Shown one piece after another: positions 37,098 to 50,947 of a stretch of DNA of 64,000 nt. The notes beneath the pieces are model-generated. The model saw only the letters and a program-made list of their open reading frames with translations. It was not told the origin of the DNA and ran no database searches. How positions within the stretch are numbered: position 1 is the stretch's first letter; the number at the start of each line of letters is the position of its first letter. The translations under genes and the position numbers were made by a program. Source of the stretch: Chamaelirium japonicum (Eukaryota; Streptophyta; Magnoliopsida; Liliales; Melanthiaceae); NCBI GenBank assembly GCA_947650365.1, contig CANTAL010000101.1:186001-250000 (forward strand). Direction: 5' to 3'.

Positions 37098-38721
37098 CAC
37101 GATCCATTCTAATTCATTCGCACGAATGTATCCATTCTAATTCATTCGTACGATCCATTCTAATTCATTAATATGATCTATTCTAATTCATTCGTATGAT
37201 CCATTCTAATTCATTCATATGATCCATTCTAATTCATTCGGATGAATGTATCCATTCTAATTTATTCGTACGATCCATTCTAATTCATTCGTACGATCCA
37301 TTCTAATTCATTCGTACGATCCATTCTAATTCATTCATCCGATCCATTCTAATTCATTCGCACGAATGTATCCATTCGAATTCATTCGTACGATCCATTC
37401 TAATTCATTCGTACGATCCATTCTAATTCATTCGTACGATCTATTCTAATTCATTCGCACGAATGTATCCATTCTAGTTCATTCGTATGATCCATTCTAA
37501 TTCATTCGTACGATCCATTCTAATTCATTCGTATGATCTATTCTAATTCATTCGCACGAATGTATCCATTCTAATTCATTCGTACGATCCATTCTAATTC
37601 ATTCGTACGATCCATTCTAATTCATTCATACAATCCATTCTAATTCTTTCACACGATCCATTCTAATTCATTCGTAGGATCCATTCTAATTCATTCGTAC
37701 AATCTATTCTATTTCATTCGTACGATCCATTCTTACTCATTCGTATGATCCATTCTAATTCATTCGCACGAATGTATCCATTCTAATTCATTCGTACGAA
37801 TCCATTCTAATTCATTCGTACAATCCATTCTATTTCATTCGTACGATCCATTCTTACTCATTCGTACGATCCATTCTAATTCATTCGTACGATCCATTCA
37901 AATTCATTCGTACGATCCATTCTAATTCATTCATACGATCCATTCTTATTCATTCGCACGAATGTATCCATTCAAGTTCATTCGTACGATCCATTCTAAT
38001 TCATTCGTACGATCCATTCTAATTCATTCGTACGAACGTATCCATTCTAATTCATTTGTGTAATCCATTCTAATTCATTCGCACGATCCATTCTAATTCA
38101 TTCGTACGATCCATTCTAATTCATTCGTACGATCCATTCTAATTCATTCGTATGATCCATTCTTATTAATTCGTATGATCCATTCTAATTCATTCGTACG
38201 ATCCATTCTAATTCATTTGCACGAATATATCTATTCTAATTCTAATTCATTAGCACGATCTATTCTAATTCATTCATACATCCATTCTAATTCAGTCGCA
38301 CGAATGTATCCATTCTAATTCATTCATACGATCCATTCTAATTCATTCGCACGATCCATTCTAATTCATTAGCACGAATATATCCATTCTAATTCATTCG
38401 CACGATCCATTCTAATTCATTCATATGATCCATTCTAATTCATTCGTATGATCCATTCTAATTCCTTCGTACGATCCATTCTAATTCCTTTGTATCCATT
38501 CTAATTCACTCATACGATCCATTCTAATTCATTCATACGATCTATTCTAATTCATTCATACAATCCATTCTAATTCTTTCACACGATCCATTCTAATTCA
38601 TTCGTACGATCCATTCTAATTCATTCGCACAATCCATTCTAATTCTTTCGCACGAATGTATCCATTCTAAATCATTCGTACAATCCATTCTATTTCATTC
38701 GTACGATCCATTCTTACTCAT
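37098..38721 (-). repeat. Reverse satellite block
   Basis: First part matches 13240-13570. From about 37625 it is the first of three 3.1-kb modules. Reverse five-unit cassette near 37625-37749. Turns at ACTCATTGTACAAATG. Confidence 0.92.
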
Positions 38722-40804
38722 TGTACAAATGAATTAGAATGGATCCTACGAATGAATTAGAATGGATCGTGTGAAAGAATTAGAATGGATCGTACGAATG
38801 AATTAGAATGGATAGATTCGTGCGAATGAATTAGAATGGATACATTCGTGCGAAAGAATTAGAATAGATCGTATGAATGAATTAGAATGGATCCTATGAA
38901 TGAATTAGAATTGATCGTACGAATGAAATAGAATGGATTGCACGAATGATTTGGAATGGATCGTACGAATGAATTAGAATGGATCGTGTGAAAGAATTAG
39001 AATGGATTGTATGAATGAATTAGAATGGATCGTACGAATGAATTAGAATGGATCGTACGAAGGAATTAGAATGGATCGTACGAATGTATTAGAATGGATC
39101 CTATGAATGAATTAGAATGGATCGTGCGAATGAATTAGAATGGATCGTACGAATGAATTAGAATGGATCGTGCTAATGAATTAGAACTGATCGAAGGAAT
39201 GAATTAGCATGGATCGTGCTAATGAATTAGAATGGATCGTGCGAATGAATTAGAATGGATCATACGAATGAATTAGAATGGATCGTACGAATGAACTAGA
39301 ATGGATACATTCGTGCGAATGAATTAGAATGGATCGTACGAATGAAATAGAATGGATCGTACGAATGAATTAGAATGGATCATACGAATGAATTAGAATA
39401 GATACATTCGCGCGAATGAATTAGAATGGATCGTAGGAATGAATTAGAATGGATCGTGCGAATGAATTAGAATGGATCGTACGAATGAATTAGAATGGAT
39501 TCGTACGAATGAATTAGAATGGATACATTCGTGCGTATGAATGAATTAGAATAGATCGTACGAATGAATTAGAATAGATTGTATGAATGAATTAGAATAG
39601 ATCGTACGAATGAATTAGAATGGATCATACGAATTATTTAGAATGGATCGTGCAAGAATGTATCCAATCTAATTCATTCGTACGATCCATTCTAATTCAT
39701 TAATATGATCCATTCTAATTCATTCGTACGATCCATTCTAATTCATATGCATAAAGGTATCCATTCTAATCCATTCGTAGGATCCATTCTAATCCATTCG
39801 TACGATCCATTCTAATTCATTCGTACAATCCATTCTAATTCATTCGCTCGAATGTATCCATTCTAATCCACTCGTATATCCATTCTAATCCATTCGTACG
39901 ATCCATTCTAATTCATTCACATGAATGTAACCATTCTAACTCATTCATTTGATCCATTCTAATTCATTCGTACGATCCATTCTAATTCATTAGTCCGATC
40001 CATTCTAATTCATTCGCACGAATGTATCCATTCTAATTCATTCGTACGATCCATTCTAATTCATTCGTACGATCCATTCTAATTCATTCGTAAGATCCAT
40101 TCTAATTCATTCGTACGATCCATTCTAATTCATTCGTACGATCCATTCTAATTCATTCGCACGAACGTATTTATTCTAGTTCATTCGTACGATCCATTCT
40201 AATTCATTCGTACGATCCATTCTAATTCATTCGCACGATCTATTCTAATTCATTCGTACGATCAATTCTAATTCATTCGCACGAATGTATCTATTCTAGT
40301 TCATTCGTACGATCCATTCTATTTCATTCGTACGATCCATTCTTTCTCATTCGTATGATCCATTCTAATTCATTCGGACGAATGTATCCATTCTAATTTA
40401 TTCGTACGATCCATTCTAATTCGTTCGTACGATCCATTCTAATTCATTCGTACGATCCATTCTAATTCATTCGTCCGATCCATTCTAATTCATTCGCACG
40501 AATGTATCCATTCTAATTCATTCGTACGATCCATTCTAATTCAGTCGTACGATCCATTCTAATTCATTCGTACGATCCATTCTAATTCATTCATACGATC
40601 ATTCTAATTCATTCGTACGAATGTATCCATTCTAGTTCATTCGTATGATCCATTCTAATTCATTCGTACGATCCATTCTAATTCATTCGCAAGATCCATT
40701 CTAATTCATTCGTATGATCAATTCTAATTCATTCGCACGAATGTATCAATTCTAATTCATTCGTACGATCCATTCTAATTCATTCGTACGATCCATTCTA
40801 ATTC
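37625..40804. repeat. 3.1-kb higher-order module, copy 1
   Basis: Reverse, forward, reverse layout. The start marker CATACAATCC recurs at 40805 and 43891. The internal strand switch TTGTACAAAT is at 38721 and 41806, 3,085 apart. This copy carries about 96 extra bases near 37870-37980, about four units. Confidence 0.88.
38722..39651 (+). repeat. Forward satellite block
   Basis: Marker order CCTACG, GTGTGAAAG, GATAGATTCG, GAATTGATCG, GGATTGCACG, GATTTGG, then the GTGCTAATG trio near 39173. Ends GATCGTGCAAGAATG, which differs by one base from the GTGCAC turn at 45334. Confidence 0.92.
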
Positions 40805-41806
40805 ATTCATACAATCCATTCTAATTCTTTCACACGATCCATTCTAATTCATTCGTAGGATCCATTCTAATTCATTCGTACAATTTATTCTATTTCATTC
40901 GTATGATCCATTCTTACTCATTCGTATGATCCATTATAATTCATTCGCACGAATGTATCTATTCTAATTCATTCGTACGAATCCATTCTAATTCATTCGT
41001 ACAATCCATTATATTTCATTCGTACGATCCATTCTTACTCATTCGTTCGATCCATTCTAATTCATTCGTAAGATCCATTCTAATTCATTCGTACAATCCA
41101 TTCTAATTCATTCGTACGATCCATTCTAATTTATTCGTACGAATGTATCCATTCTAATTCATTTGTATAATCCATTCTAATTCATTCGCACGATCCATTC
41201 TAATTCATTCGTACGATCCATTCTAATTCATTCGTATGATCCATTCTTATTAATTCGTATGATCCATTCTAATTCATTCGTACGATCCATTCTAATTCAT
41301 TTGCACGAATATATCCATTCTAATTCTAATTCATTAGCACGATCTATTCTAATTCATTCATACGATCCATTCTAATTCATTCGCACGAATGTATCCATTC
41401 TAATTCATTCATACGATCCATTCTAATTCATTCGCACGATCCATTCTAATTCATTAGCACGAATATATCCATTCTAATTCATTCGCACGATCCATTCTAA
41501 TTCATTCATACGATCCATTCTAATTCATTCGTATGATCCATTCTAATTCGTTCGTACGATCCATTCTAATTCCTTCGTATCCATTCTAATTCACTCATAC
41601 GATCCATTCTAATTCATTCATACGATCTATACTAATTCATTCATACAATCCATTCTAATTCTTTCACACGATCCATTCTAATTCATTCGTACGATCCATT
41701 ATAATTCATTCGCACAATCCATTCTAATTCTTTCGCATGAATGTATCCATTCTAAATCATTCGTACAATCCATTCTATTTCATTCGTACGATCCATTCTT
41801 ACTCAT
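39652..41806 (-). repeat. Reverse satellite block
   Basis: Regular reverse units with CATATGCATAAAGG near 39745, CATTTGATC near 39947 and many 28-bp forms. Crosses the module junction near 40805. Confidence 0.92.
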
Positions 41807-43890
41807 TGTACAAATGAATTAGAATGGATCCTACGAATGAATTAGAATGGATCGTGTGAAAGAATTAGAATGGATCGTACGAATGAATTAGAATGGATAG
41901 ATTCGTGCGAATGAATTAGAATGGATACATTCGTGCGAAAGAATTAGAATAGATCGTATGAATGAATTAGAATGGATCCTATGAATGAATTAGAATTGAT
42001 CGTACGAATGAAATAGAATGGATTGCACGAATGATTTCGAATGGATCGTACGAATGAATTAGAATGGATCGTGTGAAAGAATTAGAATGGATTGTATGAA
42101 TGAATTAGAATGGATCGTACGAATGAATTAGAATGGATCGTACGAAGGAATTAGAATGGATTGTACGAATGTATTAGAATGGATCCTATGAATGAATTAG
42201 AATGGATCGTGCGAATGAATTAGAATGGATCGTACGAATGAATTAGAATGGATCGTGCTAATGAATTAGAACTGATCGAACGAATGAATTAGCATGGATC
42301 GTGCTAATGAATTAGAATGGATCGTGCGAATGAATTAGAATGGATCATACGAATGAATTAGAATGGATCGTACGAATGAACTAGAATGGATACATTCGTG
42401 CGAATGAATTAGAATGGATCGTACGAATGAATTAGAATGGATCGTACGAATGAATTAGAATGGATCATACGAATGAATTAGAATGGATACATTCGCGCGA
42501 ATGAATTAGAATGGATCGTAGGAATGAATTAGAATGGATCGTGCGAATGAATTAGAATGGATCGTACGAATGAATTAGAATGGATTCGTACGAATGAATT
42601 AGAATGGATACATTCGAGCGTACGAATGAATTAGAATAGATCGTACGAATGAATTAGAATAGATTGTATGAATGAATTAGAATAGATCGTACGAATGAAT
42701 TAGAATGGATCATACGAATTATTTAGAATGGATCGTGCAAGAATGTATCCATTCTAATTCATTCGTACGATCCATTCTAATTCATTAATATGATCCATTC
42801 TTATTCATTCGTACGATCCATTCTAATTCATATGCATAAAGGTATCCATTCTAATCCATTCGTAGGATCCATTCTAATCCATTCGTACGATCCATTCTAA
42901 TTCATTCGTACAATCCATTCTAATTCATTCGCTCGAATGTATCCATTCTAATCCACTCGTATATCCATTCTAATCCATTCGTACGATCCATTCTAATTCA
43001 TTCACATGAATGTAACCATTCTAACTCATTCATTTAATCCATTCTAATTCATTCGTACGATCCATTCTAATTCATTCGTCCGATCCATTCTAATTCATTC
43101 GCACGAATGTATCCATTCTAATTCATTCGTATGATCCATTCTAATTCATTCGTACGATCCATTCTAATTCATTCGTAAGATCCATTCTAATTCATTCGTA
43201 CGATCCATTCTAATTCATTCGTACGATCCATTCTAATTCAGTCGCACGAATGTATCCATTCTAGTTCATTCGTACGATCCATTCTAATTCATTCGTACGA
43301 TCCATTCTAATTCATTCGCACGATCCATTCTAATTCATTCGTACGATCAATTCTAATTCATTCGCACGAATGTATCTATTCTAGTTCATTCGTACGATCC
43401 ATTCTATTTCATTCGTACGATCCATTCTTTCTCATTCGTATGATCCATTCTAATTCATTCGGACGAATGTATCCATTCTAATTTATTCGTACGATCCATT
43501 CTAATTCATTCGTACGATCCATTCTAATTCATTCGTACGATCCATTCTAATTCATTCGTCCGATCCATTCTAATTCATTCGCACGAATGTATCCATTCTA
43601 ATTCATTCGTACGATCCATTCTAATTCAGTCGTATGATCCATTCTAATTCATTCGTACGATCCATTCTAATTCATTCGTACGATCCATTCTAATTCATTC
43701 GTACGAATGTATCCATTCTAGTTCATTCGTATGATCCATTCTAATTTATTCGTACGATCCATTCTAATTCATTCGCAAGATCCATTCTAATTCATTCGTA
43801 TGATCAATTCTAATTCATTCGCACGAATGTATCCATTCTAATTCATTCGTACGATCCATTCTAATTCATTCGTACGATCCATTCTAATTC
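40805..43890. repeat. 3.1-kb higher-order module, copy 2
   Basis: Offset 3,085-3,086 to its neighbours. It differs from copy 1 by scattered substitutions (for example GATTTCG at 42035 versus GATTTGG at 38950). Confidence 0.89.
41807..42738 (+). repeat. Forward satellite block
   Basis: Copy of 38722-39651 at +3,085, with the same GATCGTGCAAGAATG exit. It reads GATACATTCGAGCGTACG near 42608. Confidence 0.92.
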
Positions 43891-44655
43891 ATTCATACAA
43901 TCCATTCTAATTCTTTCACACGATCCATTCTAATTCATTCGTAGGATCCATTCTAATTCATTCGTACAATCTATTCTATTTCATTGGTATGATCCATTCT
44001 TACTCATTCGTATGATCTATTCTAATTCATTCGCACGAATGTATCCATTCTAATTCATTCGTACGAATCCATTCTAATTCATTCGTACAATCCATTCTAT
44101 TTTATTCGTACGATCCATTCTTACTCATTCGTACGATCCATTCTAATTCATTCGTAAGATCCATTCTAATTCATTCGTACGATCCATTCTAATTCATTCG
44201 TACGATCCATTCTAATTTATTCGTACGAATGTATCCATTCTAATTCATTTGTATAATCTATTCTAATTCATTCGCACGATCCATTCTAATTCATTCGTAC
44301 GATCCATTCTAATTCATTCGTATGATCCATTCTTATTAATTCGTATGATCCATTCTAATTCATTCGTACGATCCATTCTAATTCATTTGCACGAATATAT
44401 CCATTCTAATTCTAATTCATTAGCACGATCTATTCTAATTCATTCATACGATCCATTCTAATTCATTCGCACGAATGTATCCATTCTAATTCATTCATAC
44501 GATCCATTCTAATTCATTCGCACGATCCATTCTAATTCATTAGCACGAATATATCCATTCTAATTTATTCGCACGATCCATTCTAATTCATTCATACGAT
44601 CCATTCTAATTCATTCGTATGATCCATTCTAATTCCTTCGTACGATCCATTCTAA
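42739..44655 (-). repeat. Reverse satellite block
   Basis: Copy of 39652 onward. Stops short of the earlier copies and turns through a perfect palindrome, 44645-44666. Confidence 0.92.
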
Positions 44656-44666
44656 TTAGAATGGAT
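44645..44666. repeat. 22-bp perfect palindrome at a deletion joint
   Basis: Centre 44655/44656 in CTAATTAG. It marks where copy 3 lost the sequence containing the TTGTACAAAT turn of copies 1 and 2. Confidence 0.92.
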
Positions 44667-45334
44667 TGCACGAATGATTTAGAATGGATCGTACGAATGA
44701 ATTAGAATGGATCGTGTGAAAGAATTAGAATGGATTGTATGAATGAATTAGAATGGATCGTACGAATGAATTAGAATGGATCGTACGAAGGAATTAGAAT
44801 GGATCGTACGAATGTATTAGAATGGATCCTATGAATTAATTAGAATGGATCGTGCGAATGAATTAGAATGGATCGTACGAATGAATTAGAATGGATCGTG
44901 CTAATGAATTAGAATTGATCGAACGAATGAATTAGCATGGATCGTGCTAATGAATTAGAATGGATCGTGCGAATGAATTATAATGGATCGTACGAATGAA
45001 TTAGAATGGATCGTACGAATGAACTAGAATGGATACATTCGTGCGAATGAATTAGAATGGATCGTACGAATGAATTAGAATGGATACATTCGTGCGAATG
45101 AATTAGAATGGATCGTACGAATGAATTAGAATGAATCGTGCGAATGAATTAGAATGGATCGTACGAATGAATTAGAATGGATTCGTACGAATGAATTATA
45201 ATGGATACATTCGTGTGTACGAATGAATTAGAATGGATCGTACAAATGAATTAGAATAGATTGTATGAATGAATTAGAATGGATCGTACGAATGAATTAG
45301 AATGGATCATACAAATTATTTAGAATGGATCGTG
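44656..45334 (+). repeat. Forward satellite block
   Basis: Copy of the right part of 38722-39651. Exits through intact GATCGTG|CACGAATG. Confidence 0.92.
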
Positions 45335-48300
45335 CACGAATGTATCCATTCTAATTCATTCGTACGATCCATTCTAATTCATTAATATGATCCATTCTAA
45401 TTCATTCGTACGATCCATTCTAATTCATATGCATAAAGGTATCCATTCTAATCCATTCGTAGGATCCATTCTAATCCATTCGTACGATCCATTCTAATTC
45501 GTTCGTACGATCCATTCTAATTCATTCGCTCGAATGTATCCATTCTAATCCACTCGTATATCCATTCTAATCCATTCGTACGATCCATTCTAATTCATTC
45601 ACATGAATGTAACCATTCTAATTCATTCATTTGATCCATTCTAATTAATTCGTACGATCCATTCTAATTCATTCGTCCGATCCATTCTAATTCATTCGCA
45701 CGAATGTATCCATTCTAATTCATTCGTACGATCCATTCTAATTCATTCGTACGATCCATTCTTATTCATTCATAAGATCCATTCTAATTCATTCGTACGA
45801 TCCATTCTAATTCATTCGTACGATCCATTCTAATTCATTCGTACGAATGTATACATTCTAGTTCATTCGTACGATCCATTCTAATTCATTCGTACGATCC
45901 ATTCTAATTCATTCGCACGATCCATTCTAATTCATTCGTACGATCAATTCTAATTCATTCGCACGAATGTATCCATTCTAATTCATTCATACGATCCATT
46001 CTAATTCATTCGTACGATCCATTCTAATTCATTCGTACGATCCATTCTAATTCATTCGTCCGATCCATTCTAATTCATTCGCACGAATGTATCCATTCTA
46101 GTTCATTCGTACGATCCATTCTATTTCATTCGTACGATCCATTCTTACTCATTCGTATGATCCATTGTAATTCATTCGGACGAATGTATCCATTCTAATT
46201 TATTCGTACGATCCATTCTAATTCATTCGTATGATCCATTCTAATTCATTCGCACAATCCATTCTAATTCATTCATACGATCCTTTCTAATTCATTCGCA
46301 CGAATGTATCTATTCTAATTCATTCGTACGATCCATTCTAATTCATTCGTACGATCCATTCTAATTCATTCATAAGATCCATTCTAATTCATTCGTACGA
46401 TCCATTCTAATTCATTCGTACGATCCATTCTAATTCATTCGCACGAATGTATCCATTCTAGTTCATTCGTACGATCCATTCTAATTCATTCGTACGATCC
46501 ATTCTAATTCATTCGCACGATCCATTCTAATTCATTCGTACGATCAATTCTAATTCATTCGCACGAATGTATCCATTCTAATTCATTCGTACGATCCATT
46601 CTAATTCATTCGTACGATCCATTCTAATTCATTCATACAATCCATTCTAATTCTTTCACACGATCCATTCTAATTCATTCGTAGGATCCATTCTAATTCA
46701 TTCGTAGAATCTATTCTATTTCATTCGTACAATTCATTCTTACTCATTCGTATGATCCATTCTAATTCATTCGCACGAATGTATCCATTCTAATTCATTC
46801 GTACGAATCCATTCTAATTCATTCATACAATCCATTCTATTTCATTCGTACGATCCATTCTTACTCATTCGTACGATCCATTCTAATTCATTCGTAAGAT
46901 CCATTCTAATTCATTCGTACGATCCATTCTAATTCATTCGCACGATCTATTCTAATTCATTCATACAATCCATTCTAATTTATTCCGTATGATCCATTCT
47001 AATTCATTCGCTCGAATGTATCCATTCTAATCCATTCGTATGATCCATTCTAATCAATTCGTATGATCCATTCTAATTCATTCGCATGAATGTAACCATT
47101 CTAATTCATTCATTTGATCCATTCTAATTCATTCGTACGATCCATTCTAATTCATTAGCATGATCCATGCTAATTCATTCGTTCGATCAATTCTAATTCA
47201 TTAGCACGATCCATCATAATTCATTCGTACGATCCATTCTAATTCATTCGCACGATCCATTCTAATTCATTCATAGGATCCATTCTAATTCATTCATACG
47301 ATCTATTCTAATTCTTTCGCACGAATGTATCCATTCTAATTCATTCGCACGAATGTATCCATTCTAATTCATTCGTACGAATCCATTCTAATTCATTCGT
47401 ACAATCTATTCTATTTCATTCGTAGGATCTATTCTAGTTCATTCGTACGATCCATTCTAATTCATTCATACGATCCATTCTAATTCATTCGTATGATCCA
47501 TTCTAATTAATTCGTATGATCCATTCTAATTCATTCGTACGATCCATTCTAATTCATTCATACAATCCATTCTAATTCATTCGCACGAATGTATCCATTC
47601 TAATTACTTCGTACGATCCATTCTAATTCATTCGTATGATCCATTCTTATTCATTCGCACGATCCAGTCTAATGGATTCGCACGATCCATTCTAATTCAT
47701 TCGCACGAATATATCCATTCTAATTCATTCATACGATCCATTCTAATTCATTCGTACGATCCATTCTAATTCATTCGCACAAATGTATCCATTCTAATTC
47801 ATTCGTACGATCCATTCTAATTCATTCGTACGATCAGTTCTAATTCATTCACAAAATCTATTCTAATTTATTCATACGATCCATTCTAATTCATTCGCAC
47901 GATCCATTCTAATTCATTCGTACGATCCATTCTAATTATTTCACACGATCCATTCTAACTCATTCGTACGATCCATTCTAATTCATTCGCACGATCCATT
48001 CTAATTCATTCGTACGATCCATTCTAATTCATTCATACGATCCATTCTAATTCATTCGTACGATCCATTCTAATTCATTAGCACAAATGTATCCAATCTA
48101 ATTCATTCATGCGATCGATTCTTACTCATTCTTATGATCCATTCTATTTCATTCGTACGATCTATTCTAATTCATTCGTACAATCCATTCTAATTCATTC
48201 GTACGATCCATTCTAATTCCTTCGTACGATCCAATCTAATTCATTCATACGATCCATTCTAATTCATTCATACAATCCATTCTAATTCTTTCACACGATC

Positions 48301-48427
48301 CATTCTAATTCTTTCGTACGATCCATTCTAATTCATTCGTGCAATCCATTCTATTTCATTCGTACGATCCATTCTTACTCATTCGTACGATCCATTCTAA
48401 TTCATTCACACGAATGTATCCATTCGT
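45335..48427 (-). repeat. Long reverse satellite block
   Basis: Reverse units with CATATGCATAAAGG near 45427, an internal near-tandem of about 600 bp (GTCCG, GTAAG or ATAAG, 28-bp series near 45650-46000 and 46250-46600), CATTCCGTATG near 46982, and the TTAGCATG, CCATGC, GTTCG trio near 47155. Turns at CATTCGT|ACGAGTG. Confidence 0.92.
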
Positions 48428-49104
48428 ACGAGTGAATTAGAATGGATCGTACGAATGAATTAGAATGGATCGTACGAAGGAATTAGAATGGATCGTACGA
48501 ATGAATTAGAATGGATCGTACGAATGAATTAGAATAGATCGTACGAATGAATTAGAATGGATCGTACGAAGGAATTAGAATGGATCGTACGAATGAATTA
48601 GACTGGATCGTATGAATGAATTTGAATGGATACATTTGTGCGAATGAATCTAAATGGATTGTATGAATCAATTACAATGGATTGTACGAATGAATTAGAA
48701 TGGATCGTACGAATGAATTAGAATAGCTCATACGAATGAATTAGAATGAATCATATGAATGAATTAGAATGGTTACATTCGTGCGAATGAACTAGAATAG
48801 ATCGTACGAATGAATTAGAATGGATCGTACGAATAAATTAGAATGGATCGTGGGAATGAATTAGAATGGATCGTACGAATGAATTAGAATGGATCCACCG
48901 AATGAGTTAGAATGGATCATACGAATGAATTAGAATGGATTGTACGAATGAATTAGAATGGATTGTGCGAATGAATTAGAATGGATCGTATGAATGAATA
49001 AGAATGGATCGTACGAATGAATTAGAATGGATCGTGCGAATCAATTAGCATGAATCGTACGAATGTATTAGAATGGATCGTACGAATGAATTAGAATGAA
49101 TCGT
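48428..49104 (+). repeat. Forward satellite block
   Basis: Unusual units GAATCTAAATGG, GAATTACAATGG, GAATAGCTCATACG, GTGGGAATG and GGATCCACCG in order. Same series at 56273-56995. Exits through AATCGT|ACGATCC. Confidence 0.92.
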
Positions 49105-49858
49105 ACGATCCATTCTAATTCAATCGTCCGATCCATTCTAATTCATTCGCATGAATGTATCTATTCTAATTCATTCGTACAATCCATTCTATTTCATTCG
49201 TACGATCCATTCTTACTCATTCGTATGATCCATTCTAATTCATTCGTATAATCCATTCTAATTCATTCGTACGATCCATTCTAATTCATTCGTACGATCC
49301 ATTCTAATTCATTCGCACGATCCATTCTAATTCATTCATACGATCCATTCTAATTCATTCATACGATCCATTCTAATTCATTCCTACAATCCATTCTAAT
49401 TCATTCGCCCGATCCATTCTAATTCATTCATACGATCCATTCTATTCGAATGGATCATGCCATCCATTCGAATTCATTCGCACGATCCATTCTAATTCAT
49501 TCATACGATCCATTCTAATTCATTCATACAATGCATTTTATTCTTTCACACGATCCATTCTAATTCATTCGTACGATCCATTCTAATTCGTTCGTACAAT
49601 CCTTTCTATTTCATTTGTACGATCCATTCTTACTCATTCGTATGATCCATTCTAATTCATTCGTACGATCTATTCTAATTCATTTGTACGATCCATTGTA
49701 ATTCATTCGTACAATCCATTCTATTTCATTCGTACGATCCATTCTTACTCATTCGTATGATCCATTCTAATTCATTCGCACGAATGTATCCATTCTAATT
49801 CATTCATACAATCCATTCTAATTCATTCTGTACGATCCATTCTAATTCATTTGTAAGA
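49105..49858 (-). repeat. Reverse satellite block
   Basis: Contains CATTCCTACAATCC, CATTCGCCCG and the cruciform at 49444, then a partial reverse five-unit cassette near 49525-49645. Turns at TTGTAAGATCGTACG. Confidence 0.91.
49444..49473. repeat. 30-bp cruciform motif, ATGC spacer, one mismatch
   Basis: The right arm reads CATCC where the perfect form reads GATCC, so one base pair of the 13-bp stem is lost. Confidence 0.9.
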
Positions 49859-50278
49859 TCGTACGAATGAATTAGAATGGATCGTTTGAATGAATTAGAA
49901 TAGATTGTGCGAATGAATTTGAATGGATCGTACGAATGAATTAGAATGGATAGTACGAATGAATTAGAATGGATCATACGAATGAGTAAGAATGAATCGT
50001 ACGAATGAATTAGAATGGATCGTACGAATGAATTAGAATGGATCGTACGAATAAATTAGAATGGATACATTCATCCGAATGAATTAGAATGGATCATATG
50101 AATGAGTAAGAATGGATCGTACGAATGAAATAGAATATATTGTACAAATGAATTAGAATGGATCCTACGAATGAATTAGAATGGATGTGAAAGAATTAGA
50201 ATGGATTGTATGAATGAATTAGAATGGATCGTATGAATGAATTACAATGGATCGTGCGAATGAATTCGAATGGATCGT
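49859..50278 (+). repeat. Forward satellite block
   Basis: Contains a five-unit cassette at about 50100-50216 whose GTGTGAAAG unit has lost three bases (GGATGTGAAAG). Turns at GGATCGT|ACGATCC. Confidence 0.91.
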
Positions 50279-50947
50279 ACGATCCATTCTAATTCATTCA
50301 TACAATCCATTCTAATTCGTTCGCACGAATGTATCCATTCTAATCCATTCGTACGATCCATTCTAATTCATTCGTACGATCCATTCTAATTCATTCATAT
50401 GATCAATTCTAATTAATTCGTACGAGCCATTCTAATTCATTCGTTCAATCTATTCTATTCCATTCTAATTCATTCGTACGATCCATTCTTACTCATTCGT
50501 ACGATCCAGTCTAATTCATTCGTACGATACATTCTTTCACACGATCTATTCTAATTCATTCGTAGGATCCATTCTAATTCATTCGTACAATCTATTCTAT
50601 TTCATTCGTACGATCCATTCTTACTCATTCGTATGATCTATTCTAATTCATTCGGACGAATGTATCCATTCTAATTTATTCGTACGATCCATTCTAATTC
50701 ATTCGTACGATCCATTCTAATTCATTAATATGATCCATTCTAATTCATTCATACGATCCATTCTAATTCATTCGTACGATCCATTCTAATTCATTCGCAC
50801 GATCCATTCTAATTCATTCGTACGATCCATTCTAATTCATTCATACGATCCATTCTAATTCATTCGTACGATCCATTCTAATTCATTCGCACAAATGTAT
50901 CCATTCTAATTCATTCGTATGATCCATTCTAATTCATTCGTACGATC
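50279..50947 (-). repeat. Reverse satellite block
   Basis: Includes a collapsed region GTTCAATCTATTCTATTCC near 50442 and a reverse cassette near 50527-50638 that has lost its first unit (GATACATTCTTTCACACG). Turns at GATCATATTAATG. Confidence 0.9.

Larger units (their letters stand above)
25357..37470. repeat. Second copy of the 1-13570 higher-order segment
   Basis: Markers keep order and strand: lead segment, one 2.2-kb module, 2,806-bp forward block, then the alternating blocks ending after GTGCAC. Offsets to the first copy are about 25.4 kb before the module, 23,188 within 6146-8600 (for example 6153 to 29341 and 8526 to 31714), and 23,858 at 13191 to 37049. Confidence 0.88.
43891..46630. 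repeat. 3.1-kb higher-order module, copy 3, internally deleted
   Basis: The GATTGCACGAATG marker falls 2,643 after copy 2 instead of 3,085, so about 440 bp spanning the strand turn is missing. The deletion joins reverse to forward at CCATTCTAATTAGAATGG. Confidence 0.87.
45350..49858. repeat. Large duplicated segment, first copy (pairs with about 53740-57600)
   Basis: Shared ordered markers: AAAGGTAT at 45435 and 53801 (offset 8,366), ATTCCGTA near 46982 and 55302 (8,320), GGATCCACCG at 48891 and 56782 (7,891). Shrinking offsets show deletions in the later copy. Confidence 0.84.
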
